DNA from: Mycolicibacterium litorale
Lineage (GTDB): Bacteria > Actinomycetota > Actinomycetes > Mycobacteriales > Mycobacteriaceae
Length of the DNA stretch: 64,000 nucleotides
Reading direction: 5' to 3'
Assembly (NCBI RefSeq): GCF_014218295.1
Contig: NZ_AP023287.1
Location: 2,542,001-2,606,000 of the forward strand
In this document: positions 35,575 to 44,288 of the stretch, piece after piece
How positions within the stretch are numbered: position 1 is the first letter of the stretch
Layout: each line of letters begins with the position of its first letter
Notes under the pieces: generated by a model
The model's input: only the letters and a program-made list of their open reading frames with translations
Database searches by the model: none
Told to the model about the DNA's origin: nothing
Translations under genes and position numbers: made by a program

Positions 35575-36654
35575 TCAGCCGGCCAGCACCGACAGCACGT
35601 GCTCGGTGAAGACGGTGGTGGTCGCCGCGCCACCGAGGTCGGCGGTGTGGACCCCGTCGTCGAGGCTGCGGCCCACCGCATGGCGTATCGACGCCGCCGC
35701 CTCGGCAAGCGCGGGGCGTCCCTGGGTGTCGGCCAGCCATTCGAGCAGCATCGCCGTGGACAGGATCATCGCGATCGGGTTGGCGGCGTTGCGTCCCGCG
35801 ATGTCGGGGGCGGAGCCGTGGGCGGCCTGGGCCATCGCCTTGGTGTCGGAGGCGTTGATCGACGGCGCCATGCCCAGTGAGCCGGCGAGCTGGCCGGTGA
35901 GGTCGGACAGGATGTCGCCGAACATGTTCTCCGCCACGATCACGTCGAATTCCGCGGGGCGGGCCACGAGGAGCGCCGCAAGCGCGTCGATGTGCTCGAG
36001 GCGGACGCTCACTTCGGGATACTGGTGCGCCACCTGCACACAGCTGTCGCGGAACAACCCGGTGGTCTTGGAGAGCACGTTGGCCTTGTGCGCGACGGTG
36101 ACCGAGCGTCGACGGGTCCGGGCAAGGCGGAAAGCCTGGTGCGCGATGCGTTCACACGCTTGTCGGGTGAACACCGCGACCGCCATCGCGACGTCCGCGG
36201 TCGGCATGAACTCGCCGGCGCCGTCGTACATGTTGCGGTCGGAGTAGAAGCCCTCGGTGTTCTCGCGGACCACCACGACGTCGAGGGACGGACACGCCGC
36301 GGGGATCGTGTCACTCAGCCGGCTGGCCGGCCGGATGTTGGCGTACAGCCCGTAGCGTTTGCGGATGGTGCCACCTGGGGAGAGCTCCTCGCGGAACGGG
36401 GCGGGATAGCCGGCGTTGTCATGTGGGCCGAGCACCCACGCGTCGAGGTCGTCGAGTTCGTCGAGGGTGTGCTGCGGCAACGGGCTACCGTCGCGGGTGA
36501 TGGCGTCGCGTCCCATGCGCAGGCGCCGCCACTCCACCGGCACCGACACCGCCGCGAGTGCGCGTTCGGTGATCTGCACTGCGGCCGAGACGATCTCGGG
36601 CCCGATGCCGTCCCCCGCCAGCACCCCCAGTCGCAACGGATCCTTCACTGACAT
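35575..36654 (-). CDS. Isocitrate/isopropylmalate-family dehydrogenase (tartrate/D-malate type?)
   Basis: The 359-residue beta-decarboxylating dehydrogenase has GDGIGPEIV near the start, the substrate-binding region RKRYGLYANIRPA, VRENTEGFYSD, catalytic Lys in VTVAHKANVLSKTTGLF, and NMFGDILSDLTGQLAGSLG plus AAHGSAPDIAGRNAANP for metal and NAD. Leucine biosynthesis is unlikely because no leu genes are near. It lies 63 bases downstream of a dicarboxylate carrier gene of the SLC13 family on the same strand. A role in oxidising tartrate, D-malate or a similar imported hydroxy-diacid is therefore inferred. Confidence 0.8.
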   Translation of the reverse strand: MSVKDPLRLGVLAGDGIGPEIVSAAVQITERALAAVSVPVEWRRLRMGRDAITRDGSPLPQHTLDELDDLDAWVLGPHDNAGYPAPFREELSPGGTIRKRYGLYANIRPASRLSDTIPAACPSLDVVVVRENTEGFYSDRNMYDGAGEFMPTADVAMAVAVFTRQACERIAHQAFRLARTRRRSVTVAHKANVLSKTTGLFRDSCVQVAHQYPEVSVRLEHIDALAALLVARPAEFDVIVAENMFGDILSDLTGQLAGSLGMAPSINASDTKAMAQAAHGSAPDIAGRNAANPIAMILSTAMLLEWLADTQGRPALAEAAASIRHAVGRSLDDGVHTADLGGAATTTVFTEHVLSVLAG

Positions 36655-36717
36655 CCCGGTGTCGGCACCTTTCTGGTCGGTGTGCGCCTTCAGTGTGCCG
36701 TACTGGCGCGACCGCGC

Positions 36718-38322
36718 TTACGCGCCGAGACCGAGCAGCGCGATCATCAGCGGAAGGAACACGATGATCAGGATGGCGCCGGCGATGTCGAACGTGATTC
36801 CCGAGCGGATCATGGTGGTGATGGGCACCGCCCCCGATCCGTAGACGATCGCATTCTGCGGCGTCGACACCGGCAGCATGAAGCCGAAGGACGCGGCGAA
36901 CGTCGCGGCCAGCGCGGGGACGAACGGGTTCACCCCCGCGGCCATGGCGACCGGGATGACGATGGGCACCACGACCGCCGCCGACGCCGTGTTGCTGGTG
37001 GTCTCCGACACGACGATGGCGAGCAGGACGGCGAAGATCGTGATCGCCACGACGCTGGACAGGCCCAGAGCGTCCGCGACGTTGGTGCCGATCGTCTCGG
37101 CCAGACCGGAGTCGGCGAGCAGTGACCCGAAGATGATGCCGGTGCCGAACAGCACGATCGTGCCCCAGTCGATCGCGGCCGCGTCACGCCAGCGCAGCGT
37201 GAACTCGCGTTGCTCCCAGTCGGTCGGCAACAGGAAGAGCAGCGCGGCCCCGAAGACGGCGACCGTGCCCTCGTCCAAGCGGTCGCTGACGGCGGAGTAC
37301 ACGTCGGAGTCGTTGCCGAAGACGAGTGCGACGATGCCGGGAAGGATCCACAGGCACACCGTCACCCCGAACGCGATCAGGGTGTTCTTCTCCGCCCGCG
37401 ACAGCGAGCCCATCTCCTCGCGCTCGCGGGCCACGTAGTCGGCGACGCCCTCGATGTGTTTGATCTCGGGCTTGTTGAGTCTGATCAGTACGAATGCCAG
37501 CACCACGAACATCAGCAGGCAGATCGGGGCGGCGAGAACCATCCACTGCCCGAAGCTGATTCGCTCGCCCGTCGCCTCTTCGATCAGGCCACGACCGATG
37601 AGGTTGGGCGGACTGCCGACAGGGGTCAACAGCCCGCCGACGCTGGCGGCGTAGGCGAGCATCAGCATGATGGCCGCGCCGACCTTCAGACGCAGCGGGT
37701 CGAAATCCTCGGCGACCTTGCCCTGCTTCTGGAGCAGTTTGGCGATGACGCCGAGGATGCCGATCGCGGTGGGCAACAGCATCGCGACGGTCGCGGTGTT
37801 GGAGACGAACGCCGACAGCAGGCAGGTGATCCCGCCGAAGGCGATGATGACGCCGGTGGTCGACTGGCCCGCACGCGGCAGCGCCAGGATGCGGAAGGCG
37901 AAGCGGCGGGCGAGGCCGTGCTTCAACATGGCCTGGGCGAGGATGAACGCCCCGATGAAGGTGAAGATCGTCGAGGAACCGAACGGCCCGAGAACGTCGT
38001 CGGCCGGTGCGACACCGAGGAAGACCACCACCGCCACCCCGAGCAGACCGCCGATGGGGATGGGCACCGCCTCGGTCACCCACAGCACGATCACCCCGAG
38101 CAGCACGGCGGCGAGCGTCTGTTGTTGCGGCGGGATGTTCAGCGGCAGGACCAGGAAGACGACGGTGACCAGGGGAGCCAGGAAAAGGCCGACGGTGCGG
38201 CGGCCCTTCTCGAAACGCTCCTCGGCGGGTGTCAGTCGCTGTTCACCGAGGCTGCGGTACGTGGCGCTGCCGAGCAGCGCCTTGTCCACATCGGTGCGCT
38301 TGACCGGGTTGTCGGCGGTCAT
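36718..38322 (-). CDS. SLC13/DASS-family dicarboxylate transporter
   Basis: The 534-residue protein has 11-13 hydrophobic segments and a cytoplasmic N-terminus of about 50 residues. Family motifs include FVSNTATVAMLLPTAIGILG (the SNT motif), LAYAASVGGLLTPVGSPPNLIG, and the second half VSETTSNTASAAVVVPIVIPVA and LPVSTPQNAIVYGSG. These are the two SNT-containing substrate sites of divalent anion/Na+ symporters. It probably imports C4 dicarboxylates coupled to cations. The adjacent dehydrogenase suggests a shared pathway. Confidence 0.9.
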   Translation of the reverse strand: MTADNPVKRTDVDKALLGSATYRSLGEQRLTPAEERFEKGRRTVGLFLAPLVTVVFLVLPLNIPPQQQTLAAVLLGVIVLWVTEAVPIPIGGLLGVAVVVFLGVAPADDVLGPFGSSTIFTFIGAFILAQAMLKHGLARRFAFRILALPRAGQSTTGVIIAFGGITCLLSAFVSNTATVAMLLPTAIGILGVIAKLLQKQGKVAEDFDPLRLKVGAAIMLMLAYAASVGGLLTPVGSPPNLIGRGLIEEATGERISFGQWMVLAAPICLLMFVVLAFVLIRLNKPEIKHIEGVADYVAREREEMGSLSRAEKNTLIAFGVTVCLWILPGIVALVFGNDSDVYSAVSDRLDEGTVAVFGAALLFLLPTDWEQREFTLRWRDAAAIDWGTIVLFGTGIIFGSLLADSGLAETIGTNVADALGLSSVVAITIFAVLLAIVVSETTSNTASAAVVVPIVIPVAMAAGVNPFVPALAATFAASFGFMLPVSTPQNAIVYGSGAVPITTMIRSGITFDIAGAILIIVFLPLMIALLGLGA

Positions 38323-38417
38323 CGTGCCCCCTTCGCAGCGATCGGCTCAGCGCGTGTGAGGTGTCTCACACTGGCTGTGGATGCCCGGTGGGGGCGAGAA
38401 GTAATCGCCGGCCGGGC

Positions 38418-38831
38418 TCAGTACCGGGTGAGTACCTGGCGGTCGCCCACGGGAGCGTCGAGGGCGATGTCGGTGGCGCCGAGAACGGCCTTGGCCGTGC
38501 ACATGCGGGTGGTCGCCTCGGGCAGCATGCCGGACTGGAGTTCGATGGTGACCGAGTCGGCGGTCTCGACGGTGACGGCCCTGACGCCGTAGCACGCGGG
38601 GGTGCCGGAGAGGAAGTACACGCGGACGCCGGTGGTGTTCTCGAGGGGACTCCAGGCGTCGACGGAAATCGGTTCGGCGTCGACGATGTCGGGCCGGTCG
38701 GCGAACCGGATCTCGGTCGAACTCAGCGGCCGCTCAAGGGGTTCTGTCGTGGTGGTCGGGGCGGCCGACGCCATCCCGGAGGTGATGCTGAACAGTGAGC
38801 CGGCCACGGCGGCGATCAAGGCAACCCGCAT
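38418..38831 (-). CDS. Small secreted protein of unknown function
   Basis: The 137-residue product has a Sec signal peptide (about residues 1-23) with a likely cleavage after ASA. The mature part is about 114 residues and has two cysteines (TPACYGV and TRMCTAK) that may form a disulfide. It contains LENTTGVRVYFLSGTPACYG and VETADSVTIELQSGMLPEA, suggesting a beta-sandwich. No family was recognised. It should be exported to the envelope or medium. Confidence 0.7.
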   Translation of the reverse strand: MRVALIAAVAGSLFSITSGMASAAPTTTTEPLERPLSSTEIRFADRPDIVDAEPISVDAWSPLENTTGVRVYFLSGTPACYGVRAVTVETADSVTIELQSGMLPEATTRMCTAKAVLGATDIALDAPVGDRQVLTRY

Positions 38832-38966
38832 GGCGCGACAGTAGTCGCGGTTCCGGCGTCGGCGGTGGTGACCGGCGCGCGCGGCATGTCACGATTGCGC
38901 CTCGGTTCGGTCACCGGTTCGGCTGTGGGATCTGTTGCGGTGTCAGCCTTTACCGCCGTCTGCGGA

Positions 38967-39152
38967 TCAGTCGCGGGACCACACGGCGACGAACCCGTGC
39001 GGGATGCCGGTGTGCCGCGAGATCAGTTCGCGAGCGGCCATCTCGGCCTCGGCGCGGTCGCCGCGGTGGGTGACCGCATCGAGTTCGGGGACGGTCACCG
39101 TCCACCCGGTGGCGTCGCGGGTGACGACGATCTCGAAAGCCTGCCCCGCCAT
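38967..39152 (-). CDS. Small HicB-like protein (lone)
   Basis: The 61-residue frame reads FEIVVTRDATGWTVTVPEL followed by AVTHRGDRAEAEMAARELISRHTG. This is the beta-beta-beta-alpha pattern of HicB-type or UPF0150 partial RNase-H folds, with TVPELDAVTHRG in place of the usual PDLPGCFSEG. No HicA toxin gene lies beside it. The start at 39152 has no Shine-Dalgarno; an in-frame ATG at 39191 is another option. Confidence 0.5.
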   Translation of the reverse strand: MAGQAFEIVVTRDATGWTVTVPELDAVTHRGDRAEAEMAARELISRHTGIPHGFVAVWSRD

Positions 39153-39340
39153 CGGGGGAAGGGTCCGGCGGCGTGCGCCGCGGTACATCGTCCGACGGCG
39201 GCATCCGTGGCTGCTCCGAATCGTGGCAGGCATGGTCACAGGCTTTCTGCAGCGGGGATCGGGCCGTCGGCCAATGTACTGCCCGGCGGGATCCTTCACC
39301 AAATCGCCGGACCCGCAGCGTTGATCGCCGCGCGGCGGCG

Positions 39341-39757
39341 TCAGAACGGGCTGCTGTTCGACTGCCACTTGGCTTCTTCGGGACGGGGCCCGAAGCGCCG
39401 GACGTAGTCGTCGTGGATGTGCTGATCCTTCTGCCGCTGGATCACGTCGACCAGTTTCGGGTCGAGGTTGTGCTGCGCCAGCCGATGCCGGCGCCACACC
39501 TTGTTCAGGGCGAGCGCCATCAGAAGCGCCCAGATGTAGATCGGTGCCGTCATCTCGAGGCGGACGTAGAACGACGTGGGCAACAGCCAGAACGGGGCGA
39601 GAACCAGCAGCGGCGGTATCGCCATCCGGATCATGTGCCTGCGGACCGCGCCGTGACCGGCGAGATCCTCGGCCACCCACTTGCTCATCGAGGCGGGGAG
39701 ACGCCGCCCGTAGGCATAGGTGAGGCGCTGGAAGAACGAAGGGCGGGCGTCGGCCAT
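39341..39757 (-). CDS. DUF5313-like membrane protein
   Basis: The 138-residue protein starts with RLTYAYGRRLPASMSKWVAEDLAGHGAVRRHMIR, the pattern of mycobacterial DUF5313 proteins. Two hydrophobic segments follow (about 45-62 and 71-86), then a basic segment KVWRRHRLAQHNLD and a charged tail. Function is unknown. It is on the same strand as the OhrR-like gene 27 bases upstream and could be cotranscribed with it. Confidence 0.7.
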   Translation of the reverse strand: MADARPSFFQRLTYAYGRRLPASMSKWVAEDLAGHGAVRRHMIRMAIPPLLVLAPFWLLPTSFYVRLEMTAPIYIWALLMALALNKVWRRHRLAQHNLDPKLVDVIQRQKDQHIHDDYVRRFGPRPEEAKWQSNSSPF

Positions 39758-39784
39758 GGTGGCTCCTGTGCGTGGTGGGTCTGG

Positions 39785-40273
39785 TCAGAGGTCGAGTGCG
39801 CCCGCCGCCTGAGCGGCCGCGTTGATCCGGGTCAGGGAGCGGTGCAGGTCTTCCAGTTCGGCGAGGTCGCCACCGAGGCGCGCGACGACGGCCGGGGGAA
39901 TCGCCAGCGCCCGTTCGCGAAGCGCGACACCGGCCTCGGTCAGTTCGACGTTCATGGACCGCTCGTCGACGGTGCTTCGGGTGCGGGTGATCAGCCCGAG
40001 GGTCTCCAGCCGTTTGAGCATGGGGGACAAGGTCGCCGAGTCGAGGTGCAGCGCGGTGGCGATCTGTTTGACCGACAGCGGGGCCTCGGTCGCCGACCGC
40101 TTCCGGTGGTCCCACAGTGCCAGCATCACCAGGTACTGCGGGTGTGTCAGGCCCAAGGGCTCGAGAAGTGGCCGGTACACGCCGAGGACCGCCCGGTTGG
40201 CGACAGCGAGCGCGAAGCAGACCTGGCGCTCGAGGGCCAGCGGATCGAGATCCGTGGCGGTGCTGGGGGACAT
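39785..40273 (-). CDS. MarR-family regulator, OhrR type
   Basis: The 162-residue regulator has the OhrR hallmark LERQVCFAL with the redox-active Cys19, then VYRPLLEPLGLTHPQYLVMLALW. A winged helix follows with SVKQIATALHLDSATLSPMLKRLETLGLI and the wing RSTVDERSM. In the family, peroxide or hypochlorite oxidises this cysteine and releases the operator. A palindrome GTTAG-N4-CTAAC lies 21-34 bases upstream of the start, in the gap shared with a divergent nitroreductase. No ohr gene is adjacent, so the target here is probably the nitroreductase or the regulator itself. Confidence 0.85.
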   Translation of the reverse strand: MSPSTATDLDPLALERQVCFALAVANRAVLGVYRPLLEPLGLTHPQYLVMLALWDHRKRSATEAPLSVKQIATALHLDSATLSPMLKRLETLGLITRTRSTVDERSMNVELTEAGVALRERALAIPPAVVARLGGDLAELEDLHRSLTRINAAAQAAGALDL

Positions 40274-40293
40274 ACTTGGATCGTACGCGAATA

Positions 40294-40307
40294 GTTAGTG
40301 TGCTAAC
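40294..40307. promoter_or_regulatory. Predicted MarR/OhrR operator
   Basis: GTTAG (40294-40298) and CTAAC (40303-40307) form an inverted repeat with a 4-base spacer inside an AT-richer stretch. It lies between the divergent regulator and nitroreductase genes. The dimensions suit binding of a MarR dimer. Confidence 0.6.
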
Positions 40308-40377
40308 CATATGGCTGTGCTCACAGGTGCGCGATGCGCCGAGACGCCGGCGTTCAGCACTATCATCTGCGGGACGG

Positions 40378-41229
40378 GTGCGTTCGGCGGAGGTGAGACA
40401 GCTGGCGGGTTCCTTTCCCGATGTCGCCACGCTCGAGCGCGCATTGGACGTCGCCGCCCGCGCGCCGTCGGCGCAGAACGCGCAGCCATGGCGGTGGCGG
40501 GTGACCGCCCGCGGCGTCGACCTCTTCGCGGATTGGGACCGCAGGCTCGGCGACGGCGACGGCCACCGGCGCGATGTGCTGCTCAGTTGCGGTGCGGTGC
40601 TTCATCACTGTGCGGTCGTGTTGGCCGCCGGCGGATGGGCTCCGCGGGTTCGGCGCTTCCCGGACCGGGGCGACACCGACCATCTGGCGCTGGTCGAGGT
40701 GATCGAGGCGCCGGCCCGGGCGGCCGACCTGGAACTGGCCGCCGCCATCGGGGACCGCCGGGCCGATCGTCGTCCATACCGTGCCCAGCCGCTTCCGGTG
40801 GGTTCGATGGAGATGTTGCACGTGCGTGCCGAGCGGGCCGGACTGCGGTTCGGTGTCGTGCCCAGAGCTCACTGGGGTCGCTCACCGGAAGGCGACGTCG
40901 TGCTGCAGTACGGCCGGACGGGCGATGCACCGGCCGACGATGCGGTGCTGGTGGTGCTCGGGACCGACGTCGACGACGACCGGATGAGGGTGCGGGCGGG
41001 GGAGGCCATGAGCGACATCTTGCTGGCGGCCACCGCGATGGGACTGGCAAGCTGCCCGCTCACGACGCCGCTGCACGATGCCCGGGACCGGCTGTCGCTG
41101 GCGTGTGAGGTCTTCGACGGCGAGGCGTATCCGCAGGTGCTGATCCGCCTGGGCTGGGCGCCCGACGGCGATCCGCCGCCGGCGCTCGGGCGCCGCTCGG
41201 CGCAGGAGACCACCGTCTGGGCGGTGTGA
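40378..41229 (+). CDS. Acg-like nitroreductase-family protein (short form)
   Basis: The 283-residue protein follows the mycobacterial Acg pattern: LDVAARAPSAQNAQPWRWRV, DVLLSCGAVLHHCAVVLAAGGW, IGDRRADRRPY, then AVLVVLGTDVDDDRMRVRAGEAMSDILLAATAMGLASCPLTTPL and LIRLGWAPDG. Acg proteins (such as Rv2032, 331 residues) are nitroreductase relatives with an altered flavin site. This copy is about 45 residues shorter, and the loss appears to lie in the middle, around residues 150-165. GTG 40378 is the likely start; GTG 40393 overlaps a GGAGG. The divergent OhrR-like gene suggests control by oxidative stress. Confidence 0.7.
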   Translation: MRSAEVRQLAGSFPDVATLERALDVAARAPSAQNAQPWRWRVTARGVDLFADWDRRLGDGDGHRRDVLLSCGAVLHHCAVVLAAGGWAPRVRRFPDRGDTDHLALVEVIEAPARAADLELAAAIGDRRADRRPYRAQPLPVGSMEMLHVRAERAGLRFGVVPRAHWGRSPEGDVVLQYGRTGDAPADDAVLVVLGTDVDDDRMRVRAGEAMSDILLAATAMGLASCPLTTPLHDARDRLSLACEVFDGEAYPQVLIRLGWAPDGDPPPALGRRSAQETTVWAV

Positions 41230-41304
41230 TCACCAGACCTCCCGTGCCACGGGGCGCTTCGTCAGCGTGACGTTTTCCGCGCCGTCGCCGGTTGCGTCAG
41301 GTCC

Positions 41305-41577
41305 GCGGGCCGGGTCCATGCCGCCTTCGAGCGCACCCTGGCGTCGGCCGGTGCGGACTGGAGCGACGTCGTCGCGGTCGACTCGTTCCACATCCCGGCC
41401 GCTCCGGATTCCGTCGGCGACGACCACAACCGCGTCATGGTCGAGCAGTTCCGCAAGCGGATGGGGGATCGTGCGCCGATCTGGACCCAGATCGGCGTCT
41501 CAGCTCCCGGCGCCCTGATGATGCGCGTCGAGATCCGCGCAACGGCGGTCGTCCCGGCTCGTCAGTCGTCCGGATGA
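41305..41577 (+). pseudogene. RidA/YjgF-family remnant lacking its N-terminus
   Basis: In the frame ending at TGA 41575-41577 the translation reads AAFERTLASAGADWSDVVAVDSFHIP, then FRKRMGDRAPIWTQIGVSAPGALMMRVEIRATAV. This is the C-terminal two thirds of a RidA (reactive intermediate deaminase) protein, with the usual ALMMRVEIRATAV end. There is no start codon or the expected N-terminal strand before it; upstream in-frame sequence is unrelated. RidA clears enamine intermediates. The fragment marks the left edge of the accessory block. Confidence 0.75.
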
Positions 41578-41969
41578 TTCCACGGTGACTCGGCACGGGT
41601 GGCGGGCGAGGAAAGACGCGACTCCTGCAGCGGGGCAACGGCTTTGAGCATGGGATTGCGGTCGCGGAACGCTCCCGCGACGCGCCCGCGGCCCCAGCCG
41701 ACCATCTCGCGATAGCCGCCCAGCAGACCGGCGCGGGACACCGCGTCCTCGTCGGCGTGCGGGCTGTCCGCGCCGACCGGTGCCGATACGGGGGAGACGT
41801 AGAGCGCGTCGACGGGGCAGTAGGCCTCGCACATGAAGCAGGTCTGGCAGTCCGATTGCCGGGCGATCACCGGAATGCCGTCCTCACCGCGGTCGAAGAC
41901 GTCGGTGGGGCAGACCTTCACGCACACGTCGCAGGCGATGCACGCGGCCGCGCTGACGACCTCGATCAC
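41562..41969 (-). CDS. 2[4Fe-4S] ferredoxin-type subunit
   Basis: The 135-residue protein has two complete CxxCxxCxxxC motifs: C10, C13, C16, C20 and C41, C44, C47, C51, giving two [4Fe-4S] clusters. A C-terminal extension of about 80 residues has no recognised domain. The order AprB-like ferredoxin after an AprA-like flavoprotein, overlapping by 4 bases (ATGA), suggests the two form a heterodimer. It is the last gene of the SsuABC-type operon. The 3' end overlaps the RidA remnant on the other strand. Confidence 0.87.
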   Translation of the reverse strand: MIEVVSAAACIACDVCVKVCPTDVFDRGEDGIPVIARQSDCQTCFMCEAYCPVDALYVSPVSAPVGADSPHADEDAVSRAGLLGGYREMVGWGRGRVAGAFRDRNPMLKAVAPLQESRLSSPATRAESPWNHPDD

Positions 41970-43567
41970 GCCACCGCCTCCGCCGAGATGAGCTGAGGGA
42001 GAACCGGGTCAGCACGGGTCCAGACCGTGTCGAGCCCACCGACCAGGATGCGGTGACTCAGCCGGTGGTCGATGCCGGGCAGATCCTCCCGGCGGTGTAG
42101 TCCTCGGGTCTCGTTGCGCGCCAACGAGGCAGCGGTGATCCAGCGCGCCGTCGCGACCATGGCGGCGGCCTGGCGCGGTTTGTAGGACTCCCGCGTCGGC
42201 ACCGGAGCCATGCCGCCGGCGATGTCACGCCACAATCGCTCGACCGCGGCGCCCGACTCGATCAGCCTCTGCCGGGATTTGAGGTGACTGCGCATCGGCG
42301 GAAGGACGTGATCCTGGGCCGCGCGCACCACCTCGTCGACGGTCGGTGCGCTCACCCGTCCCGCTCGCAGTCCTATCCGGTGCGGCTCGGCGGCGGTGGC
42401 GACGACCGCATGCCGGCGACTGAACTCCGCGGCACCGCGCCCCGCGAATGCGCCCGACGCGATCGCCCATGACCCGTTGTGGCTGCCGCCGCCGCTGATG
42501 GAACCGGTGATGAGCTCCCTGGTGGCGGCGTCACCGGCGGCGAACAGCCCGGGAACCGTGGTGGCGCAGTCGGGTCCGGTCAACCGCAGTCCGCCGGTGC
42601 CGCGCACGGACCCCTCGTAGACCATGCGGATGGGGTAGGCGGTGAGGAACGGATCGATGCCGGCCTTGTCGAGCGGTAGGAAATAGTTGGGCTGGGCATC
42701 GCGCATGATCTGCCGGATGTGCTCGGGGGCGCGGTCCAGTCGGGCGAAGACGCGTCGACCGTGCGCGAGCGCCCACTGCGCGTCCTTGCGACCACCCAGC
42801 CCGCGTTCGGTGGGGAGGGGATCTCCGTGCTCGTCGTAGAAGCTGGCCCATTGCAGCATGCGTCCCTTGGTGTGGGTGCCCCACTCCGGTGCCAGGGCGT
42901 AGGCGGTGCAGAACTCCATCCCCGACAGATCGGCGCCTACTTCGGCGGCCATCAACAGCCCGTCGCCGGTGTCGACGTTGGTGCCGAAGGTCCCGGACAG
43001 GAAAGCGGTGCCGCCGGTGGCCAGCACCACCGCGCCGGCGGTGATCCGCCATGCGCGGCCACCGTTCTGCCGCGCAACGCCACTGGCGCCGTTGACGATC
43101 CCGTCGGCATCGGTGGTGAGCGCGGTGGCGGGGTGGTGATCGAGAATGCGCACGCCGCTGCGGTGCACCTTACGTCGCATCCGGCGCATGTACTCCGGGC
43201 CCTGCAGGCTGCTCCGCATTTGCCGGCCGTCGTCGCCCACCGGGAACGGATAACCCCACTGGGCGAGGTGTTCGATGCGCTCCCACGACGTGGACAGCAC
43301 CCGAAGCATCCAGTCGGCATCGGTCAGGCCACCCGCGGCCGCCTCGCGTTCCCGCACCGAATCCTCCCGGCGGGGGCCCGGCGGGATCAGCCAGAGATTG
43401 TTGCCGCCCGCGGCAGTGGCGCCGCTGGTGCCGCAGTATCCCTTGTCCACCAGCGTGACCCGGCTGCCGGATTCGACGGCCGCGATCGCCGCCCAGGTGG
43501 CCGCCGGGCCACCACCGATGACCAGCACGTCGGTGTGGTGCACGTCGACGTCACCGGCTGCGGTCAT
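41966..43567 (-). CDS. FAD-dependent oxidoreductase, AprA/fumarate-reductase flavoprotein family
   Basis: The 533-residue flavoprotein starts with the FAD-binding fold DVLVIGGGPAATWAAIAAVESGSRVTLVDKG (about 14-42). It continues with SGATAAGGNNLW, AVVLATGGTAFLSGTFGTNVDTGDGLLMAAEVGADL, and the second FAD segment GPDCATTVPGLFAAGDAA. The succinate dehydrogenase/fumarate reductase/adenylylsulfate reductase alpha family fits best. Its partner is a two-cluster ferredoxin, as in AprAB. The reaction is unknown; electron flow between a transported sulfur or nitrogen compound and ferredoxin is inferred. Start ATG 43567 overlaps the ATPase gene by 17 bases. Confidence 0.85.
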   Translation of the reverse strand: MTAAGDVDVHHTDVLVIGGGPAATWAAIAAVESGSRVTLVDKGYCGTSGATAAGGNNLWLIPPGPRREDSVREREAAAGGLTDADWMLRVLSTSWERIEHLAQWGYPFPVGDDGRQMRSSLQGPEYMRRMRRKVHRSGVRILDHHPATALTTDADGIVNGASGVARQNGGRAWRITAGAVVLATGGTAFLSGTFGTNVDTGDGLLMAAEVGADLSGMEFCTAYALAPEWGTHTKGRMLQWASFYDEHGDPLPTERGLGGRKDAQWALAHGRRVFARLDRAPEHIRQIMRDAQPNYFLPLDKAGIDPFLTAYPIRMVYEGSVRGTGGLRLTGPDCATTVPGLFAAGDAATRELITGSISGGGSHNGSWAIASGAFAGRGAAEFSRRHAVVATAAEPHRIGLRAGRVSAPTVDEVVRAAQDHVLPPMRSHLKSRQRLIESGAAVERLWRDIAGGMAPVPTRESYKPRQAAAMVATARWITAASLARNETRGLHRREDLPGIDHRLSHRILVGGLDTVWTRADPVLPQLISAEAVA

Positions 43568-44288
43568 GCCCGACCTCCTCACGGACGCCGAGTTCAGCCA
43601 GGAGAACGCGGCGAAGCTCGCCGAAGCCTTCGTCGCCGCGACTGCGGGGGAACGGGAGATCCACCCGCCGGTCCAGCGAGACCCGGCCCTCGGAGAGCAC
43701 CACGACGCGGTCGGCCAGCAGGATCGCCTCGTCGACGTCGTGGGTGACGTGCAGGACGGCCATGTGCCGTCGCGCCCACAGGTCGTGAAGCAGGCGGTAC
43801 ATCTTGAGCCGGGTCAGCGCGTCGAGGGCACCGAACGGTTCGTCGAGGAGTAGCAGGTCGGGTTCGCGGACCAGCGCCCTGGCCAGGGAAACCCGTTGCG
43901 CCTCACCGCCGGACAACGACAGTGGCCAGCTGCGCGCCTTGTCGGACAACCCCACCTCGTCGAGCACGGCGCGACCTCGGGCGGTGCGGGTGGGTGCGTC
44001 AGGGCCGGCGTCGGGCAGCGCGAAGGTGACGTTGGCCAACGCGCGCCGCCACGGCAGTAGGCGCGGGTTCTGGAAGACCACCGCGCGGAACCGGGGCACG
44101 ACCACCGAACCCTGCACCTGATCGTCTAGGCCGGCGAGGATGCGCAGCAGTGTGCTCTTACCTGACCCCGACCGACCGAGCATCGCGACGAACTCGCCGT
44201 CGGCGATGTCGAGGTCGAGGCCGTCGAGCACCTGCTGGGCGGCGAACGCCCGGCGCAACCCGCGGACGGTGACCACCGGGGTGCTCAT
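43551..44288 (-). CDS. ABC transporter ATPase (SsuB/TauB type)
   Basis: The 245-residue ATPase has Walker A GRSGSGKS at about 38-45, Q-loop AVVFQNPRLLPW, signature LSGGEAQR, Walker B LLLLDEPFGALD and H-loop VTHDVDEA. The LLPW and FGALD pattern is typical of nitrate/sulfonate/taurine importers. It overlaps the permease stop by 4 bases. ATG 44288 begins at the conserved TVRGLRRAF strand. Confidence 0.9.
   Translation of the reverse strand: MSTPVVTVRGLRRAFAAQQVLDGLDLDIADGEFVAMLGRSGSGKSTLLRILAGLDDQVQGSVVVPRFRAVVFQNPRLLPWRRALANVTFALPDAGPDAPTRTARGRAVLDEVGLSDKARSWPLSLSGGEAQRVSLARALVREPDLLLLDEPFGALDALTRLKMYRLLHDLWARRHMAVLHVTHDVDEAILLADRVVVLSEGRVSLDRRVDLPFPRSRGDEGFGELRRVLLAELGVREEVGHDRSR

Noticed and set aside
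37210..38592. Long plus-strand frame opposite the SLC13 carrier
   Set aside because: Its product is made of Asp/Gln/Arg/His-rich low-complexity sequence; the carrier on the other strand has SNT motifs and helices.
38967..39152. HicAB toxin-antitoxin locus
   Set aside because: No HicA-like double-stranded-RNA-binding protein lies on either side; only a lone HicB-like frame was kept, at low confidence.
41230..41427. Minus-strand gene next to the nitroreductase
   Set aside because: The opposite strand carries the RidA remnant; the minus frame has no motif.
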